Assembly: GCA_017461775.1 (NCBI GenBank)
Contig: JAFTXD010000034.1
Coordinates: forward strand, 1 to 37,505
Origin: Lachnospiraceae bacterium
GTDB lineage: Bacteria > Bacillota > Clostridia > Lachnospirales > Lachnospiraceae
Length of the DNA stretch: 37,505 bases
Direction of reading: 5' to 3'
The notes beneath the pieces were generated by a model. It did not search any database, was not told the origin of the DNA, and saw nothing but the letters and a program-made list of their open reading frames with translations. This document shows positions 1-6,949 of this stretch, piece by piece (position 1 is the stretch's first letter; every line of letters begins with the position of its first letter). The position numbers and the translations under genes are program-made.

Positions 1-176
1 GATAATATGTATGGAAGAGTCCGTTAGGGCTTTGAGTACATCAAAATATGTGTGTGTACATCAAATGTACATCAATCATAAAGGAATAATACCCAATAAT
101 ACGCTGTTTTAGTTTGGACGATAAAGGTCAAAACTTCAATAATACAGAGTAATACGGGATAAAGTGTGAGCGCTGT
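1..176. repeat. Repeat-rich non-coding DNA abutting a gene fragment
   Basis: No convincing coding frame is visible. The nonamer GTACATCAA occurs three times between about 36 and 75, and AATAATAC occurs three times between about 85 and 145, with a related AGTAATAC just after. Short direct repeats packed beside a gene break look like the multiply repeated ends of some transposable elements (IS21-type ends are one example), but no transposase or second end is in the window. It could also be ordinary intergenic DNA or an assembly join. Confidence 0.4.
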
Positions 177-353
177 ATGAGTTTGGAAGAGAAACAGACC
201 ATTGTAGCACTGGGGGCAGGAAGCATTACCAAGCTGGTTCTGCCGGACGGAAGAATCGAGCGGTGTGACAATGTGAAGGATGTGAAGCTTTACATTGAGA
301 AAATTGAGGAGATGCTGGAACGCAAGGAAGCGTTGTTTTCCTTAGAGAAATAG
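177..353 (+). pseudogene. 3' fragment of hemZ-like coproporphyrinogen dehydrogenase gene
   Basis: The frame is open from 153 (stop at 150-152) to a TAG at 351-353, with an ATG at 177. The 58 residues include EEKQTIVALGAGSITK, then DGRIERCDNVKDVKLYI and a helical tail EKIEEMLERK. From memory this resembles the extreme C-terminus of HemZ, the anaerobic radical-SAM coproporphyrinogen III dehydrogenase, which commonly lies just upstream of hisS in Lachnospiraceae. The radical-SAM core that should precede it (about 400 residues) is absent; upstream DNA is repeat-rich and has stops. Either the gene has been interrupted or truncated, or the window starts at an assembly join. A 58-residue stand-alone product is unlikely to be functional. 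Confidence 0.6.
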
Positions 354-362
354 ATGGCATGG

Positions 363-391
363 TTGACAGGAAAGACCAAAGTATATATATT
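363..391 (+). promoter_or_regulatory. Promoter of hisS-aspS operon
   Basis: TTGACA at 363-368, a 17-bp spacer and TATATT at 386-391. It lies between the hemZ fragment and hisS, giving a short 5' leader of about 30 nt. No T-box motif is seen. Confidence 0.75.
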
Positions 392-429
392 ATTGATAGA
401 CAAATTGAGTAAAAAAGAGGATAAAAGCT

Positions 430-1692
430 ATGGCACTTAGTAAGAAACCGGTTACCGGTATGAAGGATATTTTACCGGAGGAAATGCAAATCAGAGATTA
501 TGTAATGGGTGTTATCAAGGAGACCTATGCAAAGTTTGGATTTACCTCCATTGAGACTCCATGTATGGAGAATATCGCCAACCTGACCAACAAGCAGGGT
601 GGTGATAATGAGAAGCTTATTTTCAAGATTTTAAAGCGCGGTGAGAAGTTAAATGTGGCAGCAGCTACCAACGAAGAGGAAGTGGTGGACGGTGGTCTTC
701 GTTACGACCTGACCGTTCCCCTCGTGCGTTATTATTCTAATAATAGTGCAAATCTGCCTTCACCTTTTAAGGCATTGCAGATGGGGAATGTATGGCGTGC
801 GGATCGTCCTCAGAGAGGTCGTTTCCGTCAGTTTATGCAGTGTGATATTGATATTTTAGGCGAGCCATCCAACCTAGCAGAGATTGAGTTAATTCTTGCA
901 ACTACCACTACCTTAGGTAAGCTGGGCTTTAAGAATTTCCAGATTCGTATCAATGACAGACAGATTTTAAAGGCAATGGCTGCATACAGTGGTTTTGCAG
1001 AAGAGTCTTATGACAGTGTATTTATCACCTTAGACAAGATGGACAAGATTGGTTTGGAAGGTGTTGAGAAGGAGCTTTTAGAGAATGGTTTTGCACAGGA
1101 ATGTGTGGACAAGTATTTAGCTCTTTTCAAAGGTCTTGAGACCGCAGAAAATAAGGTTGCATACCTTGCAGGAGAGCTGGAAGGCTTCCTTGCGGAGGAG
1201 GTACACACCGGTCTTACTGAGATTATGGAAAGTGTGCAGGCCACCAAGTGCTCCGATTTTGAAATCGTATTTGATGCCACCCTGGTACGTGGTATGTCAT
1301 ACTATACCGGTACTATTTTTGAAATCGCCATTCCGCAGTTCGGCGGAAGCTGCGGTGGCGGCGGACGTTATGACAAGATGGTAGGAAAATTCACCGGACA
1401 GGATGTGCCTGCCTGTGGTTTCTCCATCGGCTTTGAACGTATCGTAATGCTGCTGGTAGAGAGCGGCTTCAAGGTACCCGGCAGCGCCAATAAGGTAGCA
1501 TACCTGATTGAAAAGGGTGTGGGCGGACAGGACCTTTGCAACGTGATTGCACAGGCCCAGGAGAAGCGTGCGGACGGCACCCAGGTGCTGGTAGCCCGTA
1601 TGAATAAGAACAAGAAGTTCCAGAAGGAACAGCTGATGGCGCAGGGCTATGAAGAATTTGTGGAGTTCTACAAGGACCCATTAAAGAAATAG
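430..1692 (+). CDS. hisS: Histidyl-tRNA synthetase
   Basis: Charges tRNA-His with histidine in the cytosol. The 420-residue product has the normal bacterial length and the class II motifs: RYDLTVPLVRYY near residues 92-103, motif 2 around FRQFMQCDIDILG (about 133-145), the histidine-binding stretch LVRGMSYYTGTIFE (about 286-299), GGGGRYDKM, and motif 3 GFSIGFERIVMLL. The C-terminal anticodon-binding part is present, though its tail is short. The ATG at 430 follows an AAGAGG ribosome site and a consensus-like promoter. It is 15 bp from aspS, so the two synthetase genes form an operon, a common pairing in Firmicutes. Confidence 0.97.
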   Translation: MALSKKPVTGMKDILPEEMQIRDYVMGVIKETYAKFGFTSIETPCMENIANLTNKQGGDNEKLIFKILKRGEKLNVAAATNEEEVVDGGLRYDLTVPLVRYYSNNSANLPSPFKALQMGNVWRADRPQRGRFRQFMQCDIDILGEPSNLAEIELILATTTTLGKLGFKNFQIRINDRQILKAMAAYSGFAEESYDSVFITLDKMDKIGLEGVEKELLENGFAQECVDKYLALFKGLETAENKVAYLAGELEGFLAEEVHTGLTEIMESVQATKCSDFEIVFDATLVRGMSYYTGTIFEIAIPQFGGSCGGGGRYDKMVGKFTGQDVPACGFSIGFERIVMLLVESGFKVPGSANKVAYLIEKGVGGQDLCNVIAQAQEKRADGTQVLVARMNKNKKFQKEQLMAQGYEEFVEFYKDPLKK

Positions 1693-1707
1693 AGAGGTAA
1701 GTTAATT

Positions 1708-3513
1708 ATGGCAGAGTCAATGAAGGGCTTAAAGAGAAGCTATAGATGCGGTGAAATCAGTACCGCAAATATCGGTGAAACCGTAACCGTCATGGGTTGG
1801 GTGCAGAAGCAGCGTAACAAGGGCGGTATCGTATTCGTCGATCTTAGAGACAGAGCAGGTATTTTGCAGGTAATCTTTGAGGAGAGCGAGTGCGGAACAG
1901 AGTATTTTGAGAAGGCTGGAAAGCTTCGTAGTGAGTTCGTAGTAGCAGTAGTTGGTAAGGTTTGCAAGCGTGAGGGCGCAGTAAATGAGAACTTAGCTAC
2001 CGGTGAAATCGAAATCCGCGCTACCCAGGTGCGTATTTTATCCGAGGCGGAGACCCCTCCTTTCCCTATTGAGGCAGATTCCAAGACCAAGGAAGAGCTT
2101 CGATTAAAGTATCGTTATTTAGACCTTAGAAGACCGGATATTCAGAAGAATCTTATCCTCAGAAGTAAGATTGCAACCACCATTCGTGCATATCTTGCAG
2201 AGGAAGGCTTCCTGGAGATTGAGACCCCGATTTTATGTAAGTCCACTCCTGAGGGAGCAAGAGACTATTTAGTGCCCAGCCGTGTACATCCCGGCAATTT
2301 CTATGCACTTCCTCAGTCTCCACAGATTTTCAAGCAGCTTCTGATGTGCTCCGGATACGATAGATATTTCCAGATTGCAAAGTGCTTTAGAGATGAGGAC
2401 CTTCGTGCGGACAGACAGCCGGAGTTTACCCAGGTGGATATGGAGCTTTCCTTCGTAGATGTGGATGATGTCATCGCAGCTACGGAAGGGATGGTAGCAA
2501 GAGTTTGTAAGGAAGCTATCGGCCATGAGGTAACCTTACCTATTCCTCGTATGACTTGGCAGGAGGCTATGGACCGTTTTGGTAGTGACAAGCCGGATAC
2601 CCGTTTCGGTATGGAGCTTGTGAATGTATCTGAGGTTGTGAAGGATTGTGAATTCGGTGTATTTACCGGTGCTTTAGCAGCAGGCGGCAGCGTTCGTGGT
2701 ATCAACGTAAAGGGACAGGCAGGAATGCCTCGTAAGAAAATCGATGCTCTCACTGCATTTGTAAAGGATTACGGCGCAAAGGGTCTTGCTTACCTTGCAG
2801 TACAGGAGGATGGCACTTATAAATCTTCCTTTGCAAAGTTTATGACGGAGGAGCAGTTAGATGCTCTTGTGAAGGCTATGAACGGTGAGAAGGGTGACCT
2901 TTTATTCTTCGCCGCAGATAAGAACAGCGTAGTATGGGCGAGCCTTGGCGCACTGAGATGCGAAGTGGCTAAGCAGCTGGACATGATTGATGAAAATAAA
3001 TTTAACTTCCTCTGGGTAACCGAGTTCCCTCTCCTTGAGTGGGATGAGGAGTCCGAGAGATTTGTAGCTATGCATCATCCGTTCACCATGCCTATGGATG
3101 AGGATTTAGAGTATCTGGATACTGACCCGGGCCGTGTACGTGCAAAGGCTTACGATATCGTGCTTAACGGCGTAGAGCTGGGCGGTGGTAGTGTGCGTAT
3201 TTTCCAGAGCGACGTACAGGAAAAGATGTTCAAGTGCCTTGGCTTTACCATGGAGGCAGCTTACGAGCAGTTTGGCTTCCTGTTAAATGCATTTAAGTAT
3301 GGTGTGCCACCTCACGCAGGACTTGCTATCGGTTTAGACCGTTTCGTAATGCTCCTTGTAAAGGCTGACAATATCCGTGAAGTCATTGCCTTCCCGAAGG
3401 TGAAGGATGCATCCTGTCTCATGACCGATGCTCCAAACCTTGTAGATCCTAAGCAGCTTGACGAATTAGAGATAGCTCTTGCGTTAAAGCAGAAAGAGGA
3501 AGTTACAGAATAA
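1708..3513 (+). CDS. aspS: Aspartyl-tRNA synthetase
   Basis: Charges tRNA-Asp with aspartate. The 601-residue protein has the full bacterial architecture: an N-terminal OB-fold anticodon-binding domain (VMGWVQKQRNKGGIVFVDLRD, about 28-48), the class II catalytic core with FLEIETPILCKSTPEGARDY and FRDEDLRADRQPEFTQ, the bacterial GAD insertion (roughly 285-420), and motif 3 AGLAIGLDRFVMLL near the C-terminus. AGAGAGG precedes the ATG. The stop codon shares one base with the start of the next gene (TAATG), suggesting translational coupling. Whether the enzyme also charges tRNA-Asn cannot be told by eye. Confidence 0.97.
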   Translation: MAESMKGLKRSYRCGEISTANIGETVTVMGWVQKQRNKGGIVFVDLRDRAGILQVIFEESECGTEYFEKAGKLRSEFVVAVVGKVCKREGAVNENLATGEIEIRATQVRILSEAETPPFPIEADSKTKEELRLKYRYLDLRRPDIQKNLILRSKIATTIRAYLAEEGFLEIETPILCKSTPEGARDYLVPSRVHPGNFYALPQSPQIFKQLLMCSGYDRYFQIAKCFRDEDLRADRQPEFTQVDMELSFVDVDDVIAATEGMVARVCKEAIGHEVTLPIPRMTWQEAMDRFGSDKPDTRFGMELVNVSEVVKDCEFGVFTGALAAGGSVRGINVKGQAGMPRKKIDALTAFVKDYGAKGLAYLAVQEDGTYKSSFAKFMTEEQLDALVKAMNGEKGDLLFFAADKNSVVWASLGALRCEVAKQLDMIDENKFNFLWVTEFPLLEWDEESERFVAMHHPFTMPMDEDLEYLDTDPGRVRAKAYDIVLNGVELGGGSVRIFQSDVQEKMFKCLGFTMEAAYEQFGFLLNAFKYGVPPHAGLAIGLDRFVMLLVKADNIREVIAFPKVKDASCLMTDAPNLVDPKQLDELEIALALKQKEEVTE

Positions 3514-4055
3514 TGATTTACATTCTTTCCATGAAAGAACTGGATAAAGAAAAACGGAAAGAGGCGCAGAGGCGCCTTTTTTCGTATGGAGTTTTTCAGA
3601 AGGCCTGGGAAAAGTACGGTATTTGTGAAGTGACCAGGGAGATGTTACCCACAGAGGACTGTGGGGTAGAGATACTGCGTGGTGAACATGGAAAGCCCTA
3701 TGTGAAGGACAATCCCTGGTATTTTAACACGTCGCACTCCGGGGAATATCTGGTGATGGTATTTGACACTATACCTGTGGGAATTGATGTGCAGGAATTA
3801 AGACCGGTGAGAAAACCGGAGCTTATAGCGAAACGCTTCTCCGAAAAAGAGCAGGAGTATATTGCATCCGGGGGAGAAGACGCCCTGTACCGGGTTTGGT
3901 GCCGGAAGGAGGCCTATGCCAAATGTGTGGGCAGGGGACTGACGGATGAGATTTTGCAGATGGATTCGCTTGATGTGCCGGAGGGGTATGAGATGACAGA
4001 GAGTATGGTAGCAGCGTGGTATAGGATGTGTGTGTGTAGGAGAAGAGAGAAGTAA
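3513..4055 (+). CDS. Sfp-type 4'-phosphopantetheinyl transferase
   Basis: Predicted to move the phosphopantetheine arm of CoA onto a serine of carrier proteins. The 180 residues show the Sfp/AcpT signatures in order: GKPYVKDNPWYFNTSHSGEY (about 60-80), the Mg-binding VGIDVQ, RFSEKEQEYI, and WCRKEAYAKCVGRGL. It is shorter than Sfp itself (about 220) but keeps the core. Its ATG overlaps the aspS stop by one base, so it is co-transcribed with the synthetases. No carrier protein, polyketide or NRPS gene is in the window, so the target is unknown; ordinary acyl-carrier protein is possible. It is followed by a palindrome with a T-run that may end the operon. Confidence 0.88.
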   Translation: MIYILSMKELDKEKRKEAQRRLFSYGVFQKAWEKYGICEVTREMLPTEDCGVEILRGEHGKPYVKDNPWYFNTSHSGEYLVMVFDTIPVGIDVQELRPVRKPELIAKRFSEKEQEYIASGGEDALYRVWCRKEAYAKCVGRGLTDEILQMDSLDVPEGYEMTESMVAAWYRMCVCRRREK

Positions 4056-4096
4056 TATAGAAAAATACGTATCTATGAGAGAAGATATGGATTTCG

Positions 4097-4136
4097 CATG
4101 ACGTTTATGGAAAAGAAAATTTTCATAAACGTCATG
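4097..4136. promoter_or_regulatory. Candidate operator 1 (CATGACGTTT inverted repeat), possibly also a terminator
   Basis: The outer 13 bp on each side are perfect inverted repeats (CATGACGTTTATG and its complement), with GGAAAA/TTTTC inside. The whole site spans exactly 40 bp, as does the matching core of the palindrome at 6814-6853. A TACAAT that could be a -10 box follows at 4158-4163, 21 nt after the site, nearly the spacing seen at the second site. A run of T follows at about 4139-4146, so the hairpin could also terminate the hisS-aspS transcript. Both roles are possible. Confidence 0.55.
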
Positions 4137-4234
4137 TATTTTTTTTAGTAAAATAAGTACAATGTAATTGTAACGTTACAAAAGAAACATTTTAATTGAT
4201 GGAGTAAGAAATTATTATACGAGGAGAAGAACAT

Positions 4235-4317
4235 ATGCGAAGACTGTTACAAATGCAAGCAAGGTGGAATATTCTGATGCTGGATTTAATTGGAAACTTT
4301 CATCAGTAGTATACTAG
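4235..4317 (+). pseudogene. Short gene remnant between operator 1 and the lipoprotein gene
   Basis: A GAGGAGAAGA ribosome site precedes an ATG at 4235 that opens a 24-codon frame of no recognisable character, ending at 4309. The next frame reads KTVTNASKVEYSDAGFNWK then LSSVVY and a stop at 4315-4317. That looks more like the polar C-terminus of a secreted protein than chance. A one-base shift after the start codon would join the two. I interpret it, weakly, as a decayed or internally deleted small secreted-protein gene under operator 1, mirroring the intact gene at 6950. Confidence 0.3.
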
Positions 4318-4327
4318 GTGAGTAAAG

Positions 4328-4675
4328 ATGAAAAGAATATTAATAATCATATGTTGTATGCTGTTAACTGCATGTGGTAAGGATACATATGTTGAAACAC
4401 CAAATTCCCAGAGACCATCCATTAATGTCGGGGGAACTATATATCATTCTACCGGGTATGAAGCACCGAAGGAAGAGCTGTCAGCTGAGGTTTTGGGGTA
4501 TATTAGCTCCGTTGTAAATCTGTCAGAGCTTGCGGAAAAGGACGGAGAAGCAAATATCCCCTTTGAAGGGGCACCCTATGCCTTATGTGGAGAGGGTATT
4601 GCAGTGAAGATGGATGAGGTGTGGACATTATTCCTTCCGGCGGAGAATGGAGCCCACGCATATGTAAATGAATAG
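4328..4675 (+). CDS. Small putative lipoprotein of unknown function
   Basis: The 115-residue product starts with a short signal peptide ending in a lipobox, LLTAC, with the lipidated cysteine at residue 16. The mature part contains NVGGTIYHSTGYEAP followed by an acidic region and GEGIAVKMDEVWTLF. This resembles, from memory, small lipoproteins common in Lachnospiraceae, but no function is assigned. It should be anchored on the outer face of the membrane. It sits downstream of operator 1 and its putative -10 box, and ends at a strong terminator, so it may belong to the same regulon as the secreted protein at 6950. Start at ATG 4328 gives a proper signal peptide. Confidence 0.7.
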   Translation: MKRILIIICCMLLTACGKDTYVETPNSQRPSINVGGTIYHSTGYEAPKEELSAEVLGYISSVVNLSELAEKDGEANIPFEGAPYALCGEGIAVKMDEVWTLFLPAENGAHAYVNE

Positions 4676-4690
4676 TGATGTGTAATGAAG

Positions 4691-4739
4691 AAAAGTCATT
4701 CCCTTATTTGGTATTGCCATTTGGGGGAGTGACTTTTTT
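4691..4739 (+). terminator. Rho-independent terminator after the lipoprotein gene
   Basis: AAAAGTCATTCCC at 4691-4703 pairs with GGGAGTGACTTTT at about 4726-4738 through one G-U pair, then runs into T residues. It separates the lipoprotein gene from the regulator gene. Confidence 0.8.
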
Positions 4740-4743
4740 ACTC

Positions 4744-4772
4744 TTGGCAAAGGTCTAAATGAATAGTAAAAT
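4744..4772 (+). promoter_or_regulatory. Promoter of the tandem HTH regulator gene
   Basis: TTGGCA at 4744-4749, 17-bp spacer, TAAAAT at 4767-4772. Transcription would start near 4779, which excludes the upstream GTG at 4775 and supports the ATG at 4808 as the regulator start. Confidence 0.7.
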
Positions 4773-4807
4773 AAGTGAAAGGAGTAGAACATTGCAAGGA
4801 GATAGGT

Positions 4808-6601
4808 ATGATTAAGCTTCAAATCGGTCAAATGCTTTATGATATCAGAACAGAAATGGAGATTACACAGGAAGAATTATGTGAGGGGTTATGTACGGTA
4901 TCTGCATTGTCAAAGTATGAGAACGGAACGAGATTTCCGGATAGTCTTTTATTCCATGCCCTTATGCAAAGATTGGGAAAGTCACCCAGCAGGATTAATA
5001 TTATGGTTTCTGAGCAGGAGGCAGTTTATTATGAGTGGAAAAAGAAGACGTTAGATGCTATCAAAGCGCAGAGGTGGGAAGAGGTAAAGGCGCTGCGAGA
5101 AAAAGGGCATGAGGAGAATGCGTTGATTAATGAGAGTTTGCAAAGGCAATTTGAATTGTACTTGGATTCCATAATATGGGATAAGCTACATCATAATCAG
5201 GAAAAGTCATATGAGTGTATAGGAGAAGCTATCCACTTAACCATGCCGGATATCGATAGCTGGGATGGAAAGAGGAAGCTTATCAGTGGGGATGAGATGA
5301 ATATGGCTTTTTTATATTTGCGTGCAGAGAAAAAGCTGGGGATAAAGAGTGATGCTGAGCTTAAGAAGCAATTTGATGCTTTTACAAGATATGTGAATCA
5401 AAGAGTGGATGATGTTTTTGAAAAAGCAAAGCTTTATCCACGACTAGTTTGTGCACAGATATATTTAGTGGATATGGATGTACGGGAACGAATTTTTCTG
5501 GAGAAAAAGGCTTTGAGCTTACTTAAGCAAACCAGGGAAATCTATGATATGCCGGAAGTCTTACGATTACTGGTGAAGGATTTGCGTAGTGTGGGAGCGG
5601 AAGATGTTGTAATTTATGAAAAGCAGAGGGCTGCGTTGGTTGAAGTAATCAATGAATTTGGTACGCCGTATACCTTCCGACTGGAGAATTGGTATGATAG
5701 TAATGAGCAGATTTGCCTGATGAATGAGTATCTGAGGGCAGCCAGAATGCAGAAACAGATGACGCAGGAGGAGCTGAGTGAGGGGATTTGTGCAGTGGAG
5801 ACATATTCCCGCATTGAAAGCGGAAAGAGGTCTCCGAGTAAGAGGAATTATCTGGAATTGGCAGAGAAGCTTGAGGTCAATTGGGGGTATTATCGTGGGC
5901 AAATTGTAACAACGCATTTTAGAGATTTTGAAATAATGACGAAGCAGCGCTTTGCTATGCTGGATGATAGATTGGAGGAATCCGAAGAGTATTTATATGA
6001 TTTAAAAAAGAGTCTGGATATGGAGGACATTGAGAATCGGCAGTATATTGGTCTGCAAGAGCTGATTCTAACGGACCAAAGGGGAGAAATAGTGGGGGAA
6101 GCATTTGTAGAGAGGTGCGAGGAGCTCTTGAAATATACACTGGAGGATTGGAGGGAGACGGAACGCTTTTTGACTAAAACGGAATTAGAGTTGATTTTTC
6201 AAATGGGCTGGTATTATGAGAGTAAGAAGGAATATGGGAAGGTTGTGTATATTTTAGAGAATGCCTTAAGGAAATACGAAACGAGAAAATACTCTTCATG
6301 GTATGAGATAGGTCTTATGAAGCGTATGTTGGCAGGTGGATATTCTGACTTAGGAGAGTATGAAAAAAGCAATGAGATGATGAATGCGTTAATTCGGGAA
6401 ATGCTAAATTGGCAGGATGGACAAGCACTGGCAGAGGCTGTTTATCTGCTGGGATGGAATTATGAAAATCAGAAAAAAGCCTGTGACGATTTGTATGTCA
6501 AAGCCTTTTACCTGAGTGATTTATTTGAAAATCATATGCATCATGCAATTTTTCAGAAATACTATGAGGATAATTTTAATTCTGAGATGCAATGGTATTA
6601 A
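4808..6601 (+). CDS. Tandem XRE-HTH / helical-repeat regulator (RRNPP-like)
   Basis: Predicted cytosolic transcription regulator of 597 residues. The first HTH lies at about residues 6-63 (TQEELCEGLCTVSALSKYEN) and the second at about 300-357 (TQEELSEGICAVETYSRIES). Each is followed by some 240 residues of acidic, amphipathic helices that look like TPR-type repeats, for example WYYESKKEYGKVVYILENAL near the C-terminus. The halves are each about 300 residues, the size of a single PlcR/Rgg-type regulator, so the protein looks like an internal duplication. ATG 4808 has a good AAGGAGA site and fits the promoter. The gene ends tail-to-tail with a tiny signal-bearing peptide gene, sharing two bases. 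By analogy with PlcR-PapR this suggests peptide control, but peptide binding is inference. Confidence 0.8.
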   Translation: MIKLQIGQMLYDIRTEMEITQEELCEGLCTVSALSKYENGTRFPDSLLFHALMQRLGKSPSRINIMVSEQEAVYYEWKKKTLDAIKAQRWEEVKALREKGHEENALINESLQRQFELYLDSIIWDKLHHNQEKSYECIGEAIHLTMPDIDSWDGKRKLISGDEMNMAFLYLRAEKKLGIKSDAELKKQFDAFTRYVNQRVDDVFEKAKLYPRLVCAQIYLVDMDVRERIFLEKKALSLLKQTREIYDMPEVLRLLVKDLRSVGAEDVVIYEKQRAALVEVINEFGTPYTFRLENWYDSNEQICLMNEYLRAARMQKQMTQEELSEGICAVETYSRIESGKRSPSKRNYLELAEKLEVNWGYYRGQIVTTHFRDFEIMTKQRFAMLDDRLEESEEYLYDLKKSLDMEDIENRQYIGLQELILTDQRGEIVGEAFVERCEELLKYTLEDWRETERFLTKTELELIFQMGWYYESKKEYGKVVYILENALRKYETRKYSSWYEIGLMKRMLAGGYSDLGEYEKSNEMMNALIREMLNWQDGQALAEAVYLLGWNYENQKKACDDLYVKAFYLSDLFENHMHHAIFQKYYEDNFNSEMQWY

Positions 6602-6747
6602 TGTTTGGAACCACGTGAGGTAGGGGGAGTATCTAAGGACATTACTTCATAGATATCCTCGGACGGAAGCGTATCAGGGATGATGGGCGTAAGTACCAGA
6701 CAGCCAATCATGGTTAAGAGTAAAAGTTTTTTGATTAGATTTTTCAT
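6598..6747 (-). CDS. 49-residue secreted peptide precursor, candidate pheromone
   Basis: On the minus strand an AAGGAGA site (6756-6762) precedes an ATG at 6747 by nine bases. The product starts MKNLIKKLLLLTMIGCLVL, a classic short signal sequence, then TPIIPDTLPSEDIYEVMSLD and ends TPPTSRGSKH. The size and layout (basic start, hydrophobic core, short polar tail) match precursors such as PapR (48 residues) that are exported, trimmed and reimported to control an HTH-TPR regulator. It lies beside such a regulator and has its own promoter running off the 48-bp palindrome. A longer frame from 6816 is open but lacks this ribosome site. The cysteine at residue 16 makes a small lipopeptide an alternative. 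Confidence 0.7.
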   Translation of the reverse strand: MKNLIKKLLLLTMIGCLVLTPIIPDTLPSEDIYEVMSLDTPPTSRGSKH

Positions 6748-6786
6748 TCGTGAGTTCTCCTTATATATTAAATATTTACAGTAAAT

Positions 6787-6809
6787 AGTATAGGATATGG
6801 TAAGATTCT
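6787..6809 (-). promoter_or_regulatory. Promoter of the peptide gene, activator-dependent type
   Basis: On the minus strand TATACT (6792-6787) is preceded 17 bp upstream by the end of the palindrome (TGGGAA), with no consensus -35. The palindrome occupies the -35 position, as expected for an activator-dependent promoter. Confidence 0.55.
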
Positions 6810-6857
6810 TTCCCATGACGTTTTCGGAAAATTAATTTTCCGAAAACGTCATGGGAA
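6810..6857. promoter_or_regulatory. Operator 2: 48-bp perfect palindrome between divergent promoters
   Basis: Each 24-bp half reads TTCCCATGACGTTTTCGG then AAAATT, with perfect dyad symmetry centred between 6833 and 6834. The core CATGACGTTT...AAACGTCATG spans 40 bp (6814-6853), the same geometry as at 4097-4136. It lies between the peptide gene (minus) and the secreted-protein operon (plus), touching the -35 position on both sides: the -10 boxes sit 17 and 16 bp from its ends. It is not followed by a T-run on either strand, so a terminator role is unlikely. The best reading is a regulator binding site, probably for the tandem HTH protein. Confidence 0.7.
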
Positions 6858-6879
6858 TTGGAACAAGAAACGGTATAAT
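6858..6879 (+). promoter_or_regulatory. Promoter of the secreted-protein/ABC operon
   Basis: TATAAT at 6874-6879 lies 16 bp after the palindrome end, and no consensus -35 exists; ATGGGA is in its place. The transcript would start near 6886, at a tandem ATGTTGCA repeat, leaving a leader of about 65 nt before the AAGGAG site of the gene at 6950. Confidence 0.6.
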
Positions 6880-6949
6880 GATGTTGCAATGTTGCAATAG
6901 AAGGGATAGCTACTCTGAACCACAATACAATATATAAGGAGAAAAAGAT

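Noticed and set aside
1-176. CRISPR-like array from the repeated GTACATCAA
   Set aside because: Repeats are nine bases long with irregular, very short gaps and no cas genes nearby.
6598-6816. 72-codon version of the peptide gene starting at 6816
   Set aside because: The start would lie within the palindrome and upstream of the promoter; the inner ATG at 6747 has the AAGGAGA site and makes a proper signal peptide.
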